Shown here: piece after piece, positions 1-10,114 of the stretch | Numbering within the stretch: position 1 is the first letter of the stretch | How the letters are laid out: each line of letters starts with the position of its first letter | Translations under genes and position numbers: made by a program | Notes under the pieces: model-generated | The model's database searches: none | Told to the model about the DNA's origin: nothing | Seen by the model: only the letters and a program-made list of their open reading frames with translations | Source: Tubulanus polymorphus | Taxonomy: Eukaryota; Nemertea; Palaeonemertea; Tubulaniformes; Tubulanidae | Assembly: GCF_964204645.1 (NCBI RefSeq) | Contig: NC_134026.1 | Location: forward strand, 12,736,450 to 12,800,449 | Reading direction: 5' to 3' | Length of the DNA stretch: 64,000 nucleotides

Positions 1-2377
1 AACTCCGGTAGTACGATGCTAAACCCAAAAATGATCTCACGTCGGTTTGACATCGCGGTACAGGCCAAGTCTTTATTGATTCTATTTTATCCGGATCGCA
101 CGATACGCCGTCCTCGGAGACTACATGTCCTAAAAACGCAACTGATTTCTCAAAGAAGTGGCACTTCCTGGGTTTAAGTTTTAGATCAGATCTTCTAAGC
201 CTTTCGAATACTTGGCGCAGGTTGTCCAAAGTCTCTTCAAAATTCTTTCCGAATACTATGATATCATCCAAATAAACTAAGCAAATCTCATACTGCAGGC
301 CACAGAGAACCTGTTCCATGAGTCTTTCGAACGTCGCGCCGCTATTACATAACCCAAAAGGCATGTTTCGAAATTGAAATAGACCATCTCTCATGACAAA
401 TGCGGATTTCTCTCTTGTAGATTCTGATAGCTCGACCTGCCAATAACCAGATGCGAGATCCATAGTCCAAAAATATCGAGAGCCAGAGAGAGAACGAATA
501 GAGTCATCAATTCTGGGTAGGGGATAAGCATCTTTCATAGTGACATCATTCACACGCCGATAATCTAGGCAAAATCTAATTCCCCCGTCCTTCATTGACA
601 CAAGAACTATCGGACTAGCCCACGGTGAAGTTGACGGTTCGACCACCCCGCGATCTAGCATCTCTTTGACTAGGCGACTAGCTACTTCTTGTCTTGCTGG
701 TGGTAAGCGACGAGCCTTCTGTCTAACCGGCTTAGCGTCCCCTGTGTGTATATCATGCGTAATTCCCGGGGCTACACCTAAATCTGCGTCGGACCGAGCG
801 AAGATGTCTCGATACTCTAGAATTAACTTTTCGACCTTTGACGCTTCGTCTGGTTGCAAATCTTTCGTGCTTCTCTCGACAAGATCATTTAAAAATTCGG
901 GAGTCTCTTCACTTGGAGCACTGGGAGTATGCATGGCTCTCACATTACTGGGTTCCACTCTAACCACGGGTCTCAAATAGCCAAGGGATGTCCCCTTACA
1001 AACAGTAATCTTGTGTGGAGTAGGATTCAAAACTCTTGTGGGTAATATTAGATTCTCGGTGTCGACGAGACTTCTCGCTGTCAGAAATCGATGTTTGTGG
1101 CTAAACTCAGACGGTTCTATCATAGCCCACTTCCCGGAGTGGTGCTGTACATCAGTCGTTCCTTCCAGCACTTTTTCGCTGAAAGGTGGAATAACGACCC
1201 GTTGACGGCTTCTGACGTGAGTATTGTTCTTATCCAGCTGGCATTTCTTCCCGTAGATAATTTGTTCACCGTGGCACGTAATACTTTGCCTGGCTGGATG
1301 AATCTGGCAGTCATAGTGTGAAAGAAAATCTAAACCTAGGACAGTTTCATCTTCGATGTCAGCCACAGCGAACGGCCAGGGCATTACCTCACCGACCTCA
1401 AGTTTACCATATGTTTTCAGATGGGAATTACTGATATTGTACAGCTGTAAATTCGATTTTTCTAGATTCTCTTTTGATGCTGGGTGTAATTTCTCGAAAA
1501 CGCTTTTACTTAGAACTGAAACACACGCACCGGTATCGACTAAAAATTTGGTTTGTACACTATCAACTTTCCCGTTGATAATTATACTAGATACGGTGTT
1601 GCTGATCGCGCTCACAGCAACTCGTTCATCTGAGTGGGTTGGTGATGAGAGTTTGATTTTTAAGCTCTCCTCTGGCTTGACTCTTTGAGCCAGGGGTCGC
1701 CCGTTTCCCCGTCTCGGTCCTTCTCGGCAGTTTCTAGAGATGTGTCCTGCTTGACCACAACTATAACATACTATAGAATGATTGTCTCGACGAACGCTCT
1801 GTTGAGATTGAAGGCCTACCAACTGCTTCACCATTGTCGTTAACTCGGTCACCTGAGATCTCAATGTCTCAATTTGGTCATTCTCTTCTACTTTCGTTGC
1901 TCTTACAAACCCGTGGGAGCCACGCTCTCTATCTTCCTCCAATCTCTTAAACCCCTCTAGTTCTACGGCTAAACGGACTAACTCGTCGAGCGATTTACAA
2001 TGACTCTGATACAATTGCATACGCAGCTCTCTATCGTCGATCGCGTCTGTAAAATGAGTGCGGACCAAACGGTCTCTCTGAAATGGGTCTAAATCAGGAT
2101 AAGCCTGTACCGCAAGGGAAAGTAGCTCTTGCCCCAGTTCTCTTAGGGTTTCTGTCCTCTTACGCCTTCTGTTCTTAATTTCAGCTAAGAAGAGTTCAGA
2201 TTGATGGCCAAAACCAAATCTCGAGCCGAGTATACCGACTAACTCACCATAATCAAGCCGGCTTCGATGCGACAAAGTGCAAGCTAATTGACGGGCTGGG
2301 CCTGGAAGGTGTACGAAAAGAAAATCTGCCTTGGATCCATCGTCCCAGCGGTTGATACGTGATACCGTCTCAAAAAC
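1..2377 (-). CDS. gypsy gag-pol: gag C-terminus, zinc knuckle, protease, reverse transcriptase (partial)
   Basis: The frame read from 2377 down to base 1 stays open where I followed it. Gag C-terminal sequence is followed by a CCHC knuckle (CYSCGQAGHISRNC, about 1772-1728), an aspartic protease active site (LVDTGACVSVL, about 1545-1510) and reverse transcriptase with LVSMKDGGIRFCLDYRR (about 610-560) and the catalytic VYLDDIIVFG (about 285-253). These are diagnostic of Ty3/gypsy polyproteins, which copy the element RNA to DNA in cytoplasmic particles. The coding region leaves the window inside the RT domain. It follows an in-frame stop that separates it from the gag start, so this copy is probably not autonomous unless readthrough occurs. 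Confidence 0.8.
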
Positions 2378-2833
2378 TTAAATATAATCTCGCCAAGAAC
2401 CGTTACAGTCGAAGGTTTCGGGCTTGATTCTACATGCCGGGTTACGATCTTGAGCGAGGCGCTGACTCTCAAAATCAAAATTTGACCCCAAAGGAATTCG
2501 GTCAAGACGATCGCTCGTTTCGACATTGCGCTCGAAACGGTCTGCATAATGAGAACTCTGGTCTCCGGAGCTAACTCTACGAGGAAGCGTTGTCGTCTCA
2601 AACACCTCTGAACCTTTCTCGAGTGCATCAGTCGCGGTAACTGCTTCCGTTACGGCTGGGGAATCTCCTACGACTGTCGTCTCTCTGTCTAAGGGCTGAC
2701 GACGGGTAAGATTCCCATCTCTTCGAGATTGCGATACCTCGTCGCTAAGACTTCGGGGTTGTCTACGAGCATTACTCCTAGTCGAAGGTCTACCTCTCAG
2801 ATCACCATCCACGTCAACGGATTGAGTACTCAT
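2378..2833 (-). CDS. gypsy gag N-terminal part, ended by an in-frame stop
   Basis: This is a 151-residue Arg/Ser/Glu-rich start of gag (MSTQSVDVDGDLRGRPSTRS). It ends at a TAA (2380-2378) directly after SWRDYI. The same frame is open beyond the stop and continues as recognisable gag, so the TAA looks like a nonsense mutation rather than a natural end. The ATG at 2833 is the only good start in the frame. Upstream bases to about 2960 would be the leader and primer-binding region, but no convincing tRNA-complementary stretch could be assigned. Confidence 0.6.
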   Translation of the reverse strand: MSTQSVDVDGDLRGRPSTRSNARRQPRSLSDEVSQSRRDGNLTRRQPLDRETTVVGDSPAVTEAVTATDALEKGSEVFETTTLPRRVSSGDQSSHYADRFERNVETSDRLDRIPLGSNFDFESQRLAQDRNPACRIKPETFDCNGSWRDYI

Positions 2834-3020
2834 CTTTTCTAAGTCACTAAAATTCGAATAATAATCTTAATCATCATGTACGAATTCTGAACGAGTCTAT
2901 GTTCCACTCAGTGCCAAAATAATAAAGATAAAAGAAAGGTTATGCTAAAATTCTCGTTGAGTTTCTTCTGTGCAGGTCTATCAACTAATCGATCAAATCA
3001 AATCAATTTCATCCCACCGC

Positions 3021-3168
3021 AGTAAATAGGATAATAGGGGTTCAGGCCAAAGGTCGAAGGGTCGAGCTCATAAAAAATGAAAAATAAATTCACGCACGCT
3101 CGAATTTATTTTTCATTTTTTACTCGCCCCTTCAACCTTTAACCCGAACCCCTATTATCCTATTTACT
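3021..3168. repeat. Foldback hairpin at the left edge of the Polinton block
   Basis: Left arm 3021-3091 and right arm 3102-3168 are near-perfect reverse complements (both carry TAAATAGGATAATAGGGGTT and AAAAAATGAAAAATAAATTC) around a 10-base spacer. The hairpin stands exactly between gypsy-type sequence and the AT-rich viral block, so it may be a remodelled terminal inverted repeat of the viral element. I did not find the same sequence at the other end near 31 kb. Confidence 0.75.
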
Positions 3169-3247
3169 CTTAAAATATTCATATATATGAATAACATATA
3201 AATGAATAACTTCTAAAATCAATTTTAATAAAAAATTTGATATTTAA

Positions 3248-3805
3248 ATGGAAGCAAATAAGAAGTACTACTGTCCAATATGTAAAATCAATAAAGATAA
3301 ATCCCAAAAACCAAGACACAATAAAACTAGAACACATTTAGAAAATAAATTTAAGTTAGAATATAAAGATGATATATTAGAAACTAAATTAGATGAATTA
3401 AAGAATGAAAAAGAAACATACAAATGTGATTCATGTAATCAATCATTCAGTGATAAAAGATATTATAAAGAACATTTAAAATCTAAAAGTCATATTAGAA
3501 ATATGAATAATGATATTTTAGGTGAAGATTATTCTGATAAAGATAATGATAAGAAACCGAAGACAATTAAAAGAATAAAAAATAAATTAAACAATAAAAG
3601 ACCATACATGGAAGATGTAACAAATTATATTAATTCATTAGATAATAAAGAAGAAATAGAGATAACTGAAGTATTTAAAAGTGATATTGGTCCAGCAGCT
3701 ATTGAGTTTAAATTCCATAAAGGAAAAACATTAGAAGAAAATAAAAAACATTTGGAAAATATGAAAAATATTATAAAAATAATCACAGATGTTGGTATAC
3801 CCTAA
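3248..3805 (+). CDS. C2H2 zinc-finger protein of the Polinton block
   Basis: A 185-residue lysine-rich protein. Two C2H2-type fingers are visible: YYCPICKINKDKSQKPRHNKTRTH at about residues 7-31 and YKCDSCNQSFSDKRYYKEHL at about 58-77, followed by H81. The C-terminal third is helical and acidic/basic mixed without recognised domain. It starts at ATG 3248 in the context TTTAAATG, similar to other starts of the element. The polymerase reading frame begins just after its stop, so it may be a separate regulator or the N-terminal extension of the polymerase split by a frameshift. Likely DNA-binding; exact role unknown. Confidence 0.6.
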   Translation: MEANKKYYCPICKINKDKSQKPRHNKTRTHLENKFKLEYKDDILETKLDELKNEKETYKCDSCNQSFSDKRYYKEHLKSKSHIRNMNNDILGEDYSDKDNDKKPKTIKRIKNKLNNKRPYMEDVTNYINSLDNKEEIEITEVFKSDIGPAAIEFKFHKGKTLEENKKHLENMKNIIKIITDVGIP

Positions 3806-6800
3806 AATTAGCATATCAGTTAAAGTAAAGTTTATAAAATCTGAAGATAAACCAATATATAATATAAATTCCCATTCACAACATATTATTTCAAAACAAC
3901 ATATAGATGAAAAATGAGATAAATGTTATAATGAAGTAAAAACTAAAATAGAAGAGAAATATTTTGAAGGATCAGGTTTAATATTCGATGAAATAATATT
4001 TATGACTTTACATGTTTATAGTTACAACACAAAATATAATAAGTTAACTAAATCAAAACCAATTGATGAAAATAATTCATCATATTATAAAGATAATAAT
4101 ATAAATGGATCAAGTTATATTAAACAAATGCTGTTATAAACGTATAAAATGAAGATAATAAATGTTTTCTATGGACAATTATAAGTTGCTTACATCCAGT
4201 TGAAGATTACAATAAACATACTTATAGATTAACAAATTATATACAATTTGAAAATAATTATAAGATAGACAATTATCCAGTTAGAATTAAAGATATCCCA
4301 AAAATAGAAAGATAAAATAATCTAAGAATAAATGTATTTGATTTAATCAAATTACCAAATACAAAAGGTGATAAAATTGAACACTATACATTAGAACCTT
4401 TGTATTTATCAAAAGATTATGATTCAAATGGTGTTATAGATATATTATATTATGAAAATCATTATATGTGGATAAAACAAATCGATTTATTTTTTAGAAC
4501 AGAAAATAACCACAATAAAATATATCTATGTAGAAAATGTTTAATAAATAGATTCAGTAATGAAAGCACATTATTAAATCATAAACAATTATGTGATAAT
4601 CATGATTATTGTAAATTATTTTTACCAAATGAAAAGGATAAAATATTAGAATTAAAAAAATATGATTACAAGAATAAAGTACCATTTGTAATATATGGAG
4701 ATTTTGAATCACTAAATAAAGAATTAACTTATCAAGATAGAAAAGAAATATATTATAAAAGAAAGAAATTAAATTCTAATGAAAATGATGTAATTGATTA
4801 TTCAGATCCCCTAATAACAAATACTATTAAAAAGATTCATCAATCAGCAGCAGCTTTCGGGTTATATATAAAATCTGATTATACCGAACTAATTAAAAGT
4901 GAATATTATAATTATAGAAATGAAAATGTTATCAATCATTTTTGTGACTTATTAATTGAGGATGAAATCAAATTTAGTAAAGTATTAGATACAAATAAAG
5001 AAATTATAATGACAGAAGAAGATAAAGAAGAATTTGAGTTTGCTGATAAATGTTATTATTGTGAAAAACTATTTAATTATAAAGATAAAAAAGTGAGAGA
5101 CCATGATCAATTGAATGGAAATTTTAGAGGCGCGGCGCACGAGAATTGTAACTTACAAGCTAAGAAAATCAATTTTGTTCCAGTAATATTTCATAATTTA
5201 TCAGGGTATGATGCACATTTATTCATCAAGCAACTGTGCCATAAGATAGAAGAAATCAATAATCAAATAGAAAGATTAAATTCATATAGATCAAAAGATA
5301 AAATACCAACTTATAAATTTAAAATGTTAGCTAAAACATCTGAGGATTATATATCTTTCCAATTTGGGTGTCTAAGATTTATAGATTCATATAGGTTTCT
5401 AGGTAGTTCATTAGATAATTTATCAAAATCATTAGTTGATGATGAATTAAAAATATTAAAGCAACAATATCCAAATAATGATGATTTTCAATTAATGAGA
5501 TATAAAGGCGCAATTCCATATTCATTTTACAAATCGCATTATGATTTCAATATAACTGAATTATTAAAAGAATGATTTTATGATGAATTAAAAAATGAAT
5601 ATGTTAAAGATAAAGTCTGTAATAGAACATTGAATATTTGGAATCATTTTGGAATGAAAAATCATGGACAATTAGTAGATTTATATTTAAAATCAGATGT
5701 ATTATTATTAACTGATATATTCGAAAGGTTTAGAGATGTAAACCTAGAATATTTTAATATTGATCCTTGCCATTGTTATTCTAGGCCAGATTTAACTTGG
5801 GATTTTGGTTTAAGATTTACAGATATAAAAATGGATTTGTTGACAAATATAGATCAATTATTATTATTTGAAAAATCTATAAGAGGAGGAGTTTCAGGTG
5901 TATTAGGTGATAGATATTTCAATGTAAATGATAACCTTGGATATAAGTTATTATATATAGATGCAAATAATCTATATGGTTGGGCAATGATGGAACCTCA
6001 ACCTTATGGAGTATTTGAAATAACAGAAGTTTTACAGCATGAAAATAATGATAAATTTGATTAGAAGAAAAGAATTCTAGATATTGCAGATGATTCAGAG
6101 ACTGGTTACTTTTTTGTTGTATATTTAGAATATCCTGAACATATTAAATTTAAATCTAGAAATCTAGCTTACTGCCCCGAACATAAAACTGTAACACATG
6201 AAGATTTATCAAATTACCAAAAAAGAATTAAACCTGAAAATCATATTCATACAGAAAAGTTAATGGTAACTCAGGAAGATAAATATAATTATGTAGTACA
6301 TTATAGAATGTTGAAGTTTTATTTGAATCAAGGAATGGTTCTAAAAAAGTACATAGATATATTTCATTTAGTCAATCTAAATGGTTAGAAAAATATATAG
6401 ATTTTAACACCAAACAGAGAACTAAAGCTAAAACTGATTTCGAGAAAGATTTCTTCTAACTAATGAATAATGCATTCTATGGTAAGACTTGTGAAAATAT
6501 CAGAAATAGAAATGATATTGAGTTAGTTAGCAATGGCAAAAGGATAAGGCATTTACAAACATATCCTAAGTTCATAGGTAACAGAATATTTGATGAAAAT
6601 CAAAGAAATTTGATGAAATATCAAAGCTATTGATGTATGAATTCTATTATAACGTGTTACAACCTCATTTTGGAGAAAAGCATATAGAAATCTTATATTT
6701 TGATACTGACAGTTACATATTAAAGATAAAAACTAATAACATAACAGATGATTTAAAAACATTAAAACATCATTTTGATTTTAGTAATTATCCTAAAGAT

Positions 6801-7235
6801 CATAAATTGTTTAGCAATGATAATAAAAAGGTGCCTGGTAAATTCAAAGATGAATTAGGAGGTGAAGAAATGATAGAATTTATAGGTATTCGATCTAAAA
6901 TGTATAGTTATAGAACTAAAACTCATGAAGCTAAAAAGTTAAAAGGAATAACCAAAAGTGTAGTAGAAAAGAATATTAATTTCAAAGATTACATCAATTG
7001 TATATTCAATGAAGAAGTTAGAAAACATAAGATGAAATGTTTAAGATCTGAGTACCACGAGATGTTTATTGAAGAGATAGAAGAGGTTAGTTTGAACCCA
7101 TTCGATGATAAAAGATATATTTTAGATGATGGTATACACACAGTTGCTTACGGTTGCAATTTAGATGAATACTTAAAATTTAAAAGAGAAGAAACAAAAG
7201 AGAATGAGATTATGAAAAGAATTCTAGCGTGTTAA
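3797..7235 (+). pseudogene. Protein-primed family-B DNA polymerase (Polinton pPolB), broken
   Basis: The pieces are collinear with pPolB of Polintons/adintoviruses. The N-terminal region before 4400 contains TGA, TAA and a frameshift. 4400-5575 carries the exonuclease motif IYGDFESLN, a Cys-pair/His insert (CYYCEKLFNYKDKKVRDHDQ) and VIFHNLSGYDAHLFIKQL. 5630-6064 carries YLKSDVLLLTDIFERFR and LLYIDANNLYGWAM. 6450-6530 has NNAFYGKTCENI, and 6630-7235 the catalytic YFDTDSYI and KLKGITK. Interruptions include TGA near 5573, TAG near 6062, TAG near 6386, TAA near 6459 and shifts around 4150 and 6345. The enzyme would replicate the linear element with a protein primer. This copy cannot make a full product. 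Confidence 0.85.
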
Positions 7236-7253
7236 TCAAATTTTAATAAAATT

Positions 7254-7606
7254 ATGTATTATAAACAAGCACACAGTGAGAACAACAAATCATTTCTAGA
7301 TAGAATAGAAGATACTTCAAATGTCAAATCAGTAGATTATAAATTTAAGAAGTTAAAAGAATTAATAATCCATAAGAAATATCTAATTAAAAATATTGAT
7401 ACAGTTACTAACAAATATGGAGATAAATTAGTTATCCACTTAGAATATGAATGATTAAAGGGAAATACATATAAATTCAGAAAATATTTACCAGATAGAT
7501 TTCATAGATTATCAAGTGACGATTTAGAAGAATTATGTTCAGGTGATTTCTATTTCATATACAAAGGTAAGAATGAAAAGGGGCACCATGAATTAGATTT
7601 CGAATA
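7254..7606 (+). pseudogene. Small Polinton-block ORF interrupted by TGA
   Basis: ATG at 7254 opens 66 codons (MYYKQAHSENNKSFLDRIED) to a TGA at 7452. The same frame is then open to TAA at 7606 and ends in a charged tail (YKGKNEKGHHELDFE). The stretch LPDRFHRLSSDDLEELCSGD in the second half looks like conserved coding sequence, so the TGA is probably a lesion. It lies 18 bases after the polymerase stop and 18 bases before the next gene. Function not recognised. Confidence 0.45.
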
Positions 7607-7624
7607 AGAAAATATGTAAAATAA

Positions 7625-8164
7625 ATGGTAGAATTAAAAGAATATAGAATATTTGTTGATTCTAGAAAACTGTTAAATTCTAAATCACACAATTTACTAG
7701 TACAATTAGATAGAGAAGTTAAGAATTGTGTTGATTTAAAATTAGTAAATGTAAGTTTATGTAATTCTTTTTATAATATATCGGATAAAACTTTTGAACA
7801 TAGAGGGTTTATGATTTATATGAGAAATAAAGATAAATGGTTTCATCTATTTTTAAAACCAGGATTATATAATTTCGAATCATTAGCGCAGGAAATTAAT
7901 AGAAGAGCTCGGTTGAAAATCGGGGGAACTTCTGTATTTGAAATTAAATTTATTAAAATTGATAGTACTAATACAATAAGAATAAAGATAGCTAATGAAC
8001 AACATAAATTTATGGTAAACAAACCAATGGCTAAAATGTTAGGAATTAAACCGCTTACAGCCCCCTTCGCGCTGAGAAATATCTTATTCCCAGTCAGCAA
8101 AGGGTCTGACTATTTCAGATGGCTGGGAGTCACCTTCATTTCGGTCAACGAATTATACATCTAG
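7625..8164 (+). CDS. Penton/minor-capsid-like ORF, 3' end replaced by foreign sequence
   Basis: Start ATG 7625 in the context AAAATAAATG. About 145 residues are AT-rich viral coding sequence (YRIFVDSRKLLNSKSHNLLV; later MAKMLGIKP). The layout of an N-terminal strand-rich part, a middle mentioning membrane-free beta segments and a late LGI motif resembles the penton-like minor capsid family of Polintons. This is inference from general pattern, not alignment. From about 8062 the bases become GC-richer, and from 8102 the codons are those of a TIR transposon, so the last 20-35 residues (ending FISVNELYI) are not viral. The gene is truncated. Confidence 0.4.
   Translation: MVELKEYRIFVDSRKLLNSKSHNLLVQLDREVKNCVDLKLVNVSLCNSFYNISDKTFEHRGFMIYMRNKDKWFHLFLKPGLYNFESLAQEINRRARLKIGGTSVFEIKFIKIDSTNTIRIKIANEQHKFMVNKPMAKMLGIKPLTAPFALRNILFPVSKGSDYFRWLGVTFISVNELYI
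8093..8101 (+). repeat. Target-site duplication, left copy (GTCAGCAAA)
   Basis: Nine bases directly before the left TIR, identical to 9886-9894 directly after the right TIR. Confidence 0.85.
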
Positions 8165-8795
8165 ACTTCACCTACGATGTAACGTAGCACAATACACTGG
8201 GTTCGAATCCCGTAAATCGTTCCACGAACTCGGTCCCTCAGCGCAATTCGTTCAAACAAAGTTCCCATTTTTTGTCTGAATGAAATTCAATTAAATGACC
8301 AATAGAAACTTATTTCCAATCAGGAGATCTGCTATCCAAAAGGAAATTCCTTAAAAAGTCCTCGTAAATTACATTCAACTTGAAGAAAAATATAAACTAA
8401 AACCATATATATGTACCATACAAACTTTTTTATTTCACAAATTTCTAAATTTGAATAAACACCACATTGTTCTGATATAAATCAACTTACACAATTTTAA
8501 AATTTGAATATACATGTACATAGTTCTGATTGACTTGGAAATTTGAAAATTGGATTACAACACGGCCTTACAGCATTTTAATAGTGCATACGGTTCAGAT
8601 GATGTTAGGTGACATTGAGTACAATATGGTGAATATTACAAGTCATTGATATACAAATATGGTGATTGTCAAACATTTCTCTACAACGATCGGGTTACTA
8701 AGATATAAAAAATTATTATGTGTAAAAAGTTAAAAAGCAAACCAAAATGGCCAAATTAGCTCACCTGTTGCCGAAGTGTGCAGAAAATAAATGTT

Positions 8796-8797
<2 letters not shown>

Positions 8798-8873
<76 letters not shown>
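8798..8873. repeat. (TA)n microsatellite
   Basis: About 76 bases of uninterrupted AT dinucleotides inside the TIR transposon. They end at ACCGGTATATATATG. Confidence 0.95.
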
Positions 8874-8875
<2 letters not shown>

Positions 8876-9645
8876 GGTATATATATGCCAATGAGTCCAC
8901 ACATTTACAATGGACAAAAATTTTCCACAACTTTAAATGTTCCTATATTAAAATAATTAGCATATTTTTTATGTAACTAATCGACACCACATTTGTGCTG
9001 TGTAATGATCCCAATAACCATTATCAAAAATACATCATATACATGTTATATGGAGTATTAGACAAAAACATTAAGTCAAAAAGCAGTAAGTGAAAGAGAA
9101 AAAAGCATGTTGCACCCCCCAACAAAAATATGTTTTGGTATTAAGTCCATTCAGGTCAAGCATTTATAGAATTAAAAATATAACCAGAAAATTATAGTTT
9201 AAGTAGGCTAGGCCAAGCAAAACTGGCAGCTTGTCAAAGCGGCATCATAGGGGGGGGGGGCGATGAAGCATCTGCCCCCCATAATTTTGGTTACGACCAA
9301 ATTTTTTGTAATGATCACCATTAGGCTATATATTGTGATTTCGCTGAAATGAAATGAAGTGGTTTGCCCCAATAATACCCGTAATTCCGGTGACGCGCGT
9401 GCATGTATTAGCCTAGAGACATACGATCATATCGAAAAACAGTACAGGAAGGCTTATTCGTACTGGTGTATATATGCTGTTTGCGAGGCCATATGTCAAC
9501 ACGACAAGTGTTTTCTTAACACAACACTCATCAGCTTATAAGTTATTATACTGTACTATAGGCCTAGATAGATAGAACAGAAAACAATTAACAAGACTAG
9601 AGTCAGAGAGACATTAAAATTACGTACGGTAAAAGATAAACATAC

Positions 9646-9802
9646 CACCACAATATTCAGAGAAATTTTCCTTCCACCAGACGCACCACTTAGTTCTTGA
9701 CTTCAATTCGTGTTCATTGATGAGTGATGACACCGCCATAAAATCATGACAATCATGACAACAATAAGACGGATCGGAAGATGAAGTTGAATCGTCCGCC
9801 AT
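9646..9802 (-). CDS. Candidate first coding exon retained in the TIR transposon
   Basis: Reading the minus strand from the ATG at 9802 gives MADDSTSSSDPSYCCHDCHD and further Cys/Trp-rich sequence, ending at a strong splice donor (GTG|GTATGT, donor at 9645). The ATG is in the context AAAATGGCGGACGA, close inside the right TIR, as expected for a transposase promoter/first exon. No second exon is found within the element, so this looks like a remnant of a larger autonomous parent. Four Cys and two His in the first 40 residues could form a zinc site; function unrecognised. Confidence 0.4.
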
Positions 9803-9885
9803 TTTAGGTACGTAGGTAAAGTCTAAATGTATAATTTGCAGACCGAAATGAAGGTGACTCCCAGCCATCTGAAATAGTCAGACCC

Positions 9886-9894
9886 GTCAGCAAA
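9886..9894 (+). repeat. Target-site duplication, right copy (GTCAGCAAA)
   Basis: Identical to 8093-8101. Removing 8102-9894 would rejoin the LINE 5' sequence. Confidence 0.85.
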
Positions 9895-10114
9895 GACAGG
9901 TTTTAAAGACGCCCGCGATTGTAGTCGCCGAGAAGTACGCTCCGTCAAAAAGACAACAAAAACAACTAACGAAAACACGTAAGATCGTCACCGATAGTAG
10001 TATACGAAGCATAAACATACGGAGAATCTAATGAAGCCAATCTGTAAGTTCTCTACTCGTTAGAATTGTTAACTTTACCGTTGAAAGGAAAACAGCAAAG
10101 TTTCGAAATTCAAA

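Larger units (their letters stand above)
1..2960 (-). mobile_element. Ty3/gypsy LTR retrotransposon, 5' part, cut by window edge
   Basis: Minus-strand reading gives gag, a CCHC knuckle, an aspartic protease and the first half of reverse transcriptase in the usual gypsy order. RNase H, integrase and the 3' LTR would lie beyond base 1. No paired LTR can be seen, so the right limit is set only by the start of the leader around 2960, where a foldback repeat begins 60 bases later. Whether the element was truncated by the neighbouring Polinton block cannot be decided here. Confidence 0.8.
3169..8062 (+). mobile_element. Polinton/Maverick-like endogenous element, block A (polymerase side)
   Basis: This AT-rich block (visibly richer in A/T than its flanks) has closely packed plus-strand genes: C2H2 protein, protein-primed family-B DNA polymerase, a small ORF and a penton-like ORF. 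Several frames are broken by stops and shifts, so the copy is dead. Composition changes abruptly near 8062, where LINE 5' sequence starts. Capsid, ATPase and integrase genes are absent here but present at 19.9-31.1 kb, which suggests the two blocks were once one element. Confidence 0.75.
8102..9885 (-). mobile_element. TIR DNA transposon remnant, 1784 bp, 9-bp target duplication
   Basis: Terminal inverted repeats 8102-8180 and 9807-9885. The outer 45 bp are perfect (GGGTCTGACTATTTCAGATG...), the inner 34 imperfect. Both ends are flanked by the 9-bp direct repeat GTCAGCAAA (8093-8101, 9886-9894). A 9-bp duplication with GGG ends fits Mutator- or Merlin-like elements; the superfamily is not settled. 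The interior holds a TA microsatellite and one plausible exon but no transposase core, so it is an internally deleted, non-autonomous copy. It sits in the LINE 5' region. Confidence 0.8.

Noticed and set aside
666-1688. Plus-strand ORFs at the left end
   Set aside because: Shadows of the minus-strand gypsy pol frame, which carries protease and RT motifs.
3248-3805. Host zinc-finger gene
   Set aside because: Base composition, start context and adjacency to the polymerase tie it to the viral block.
8190-8215. tRNA gene at GGGTTCGAATCCCG
   Set aside because: Only the T-arm-like palindrome is present; no A-box or stems at proper distance, and it lies inside the TIR transposon.
8730-8976. Tyr/Ile-repeat proteins on both strands
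   Set aside because: Translation of the (TA)n microsatellite.
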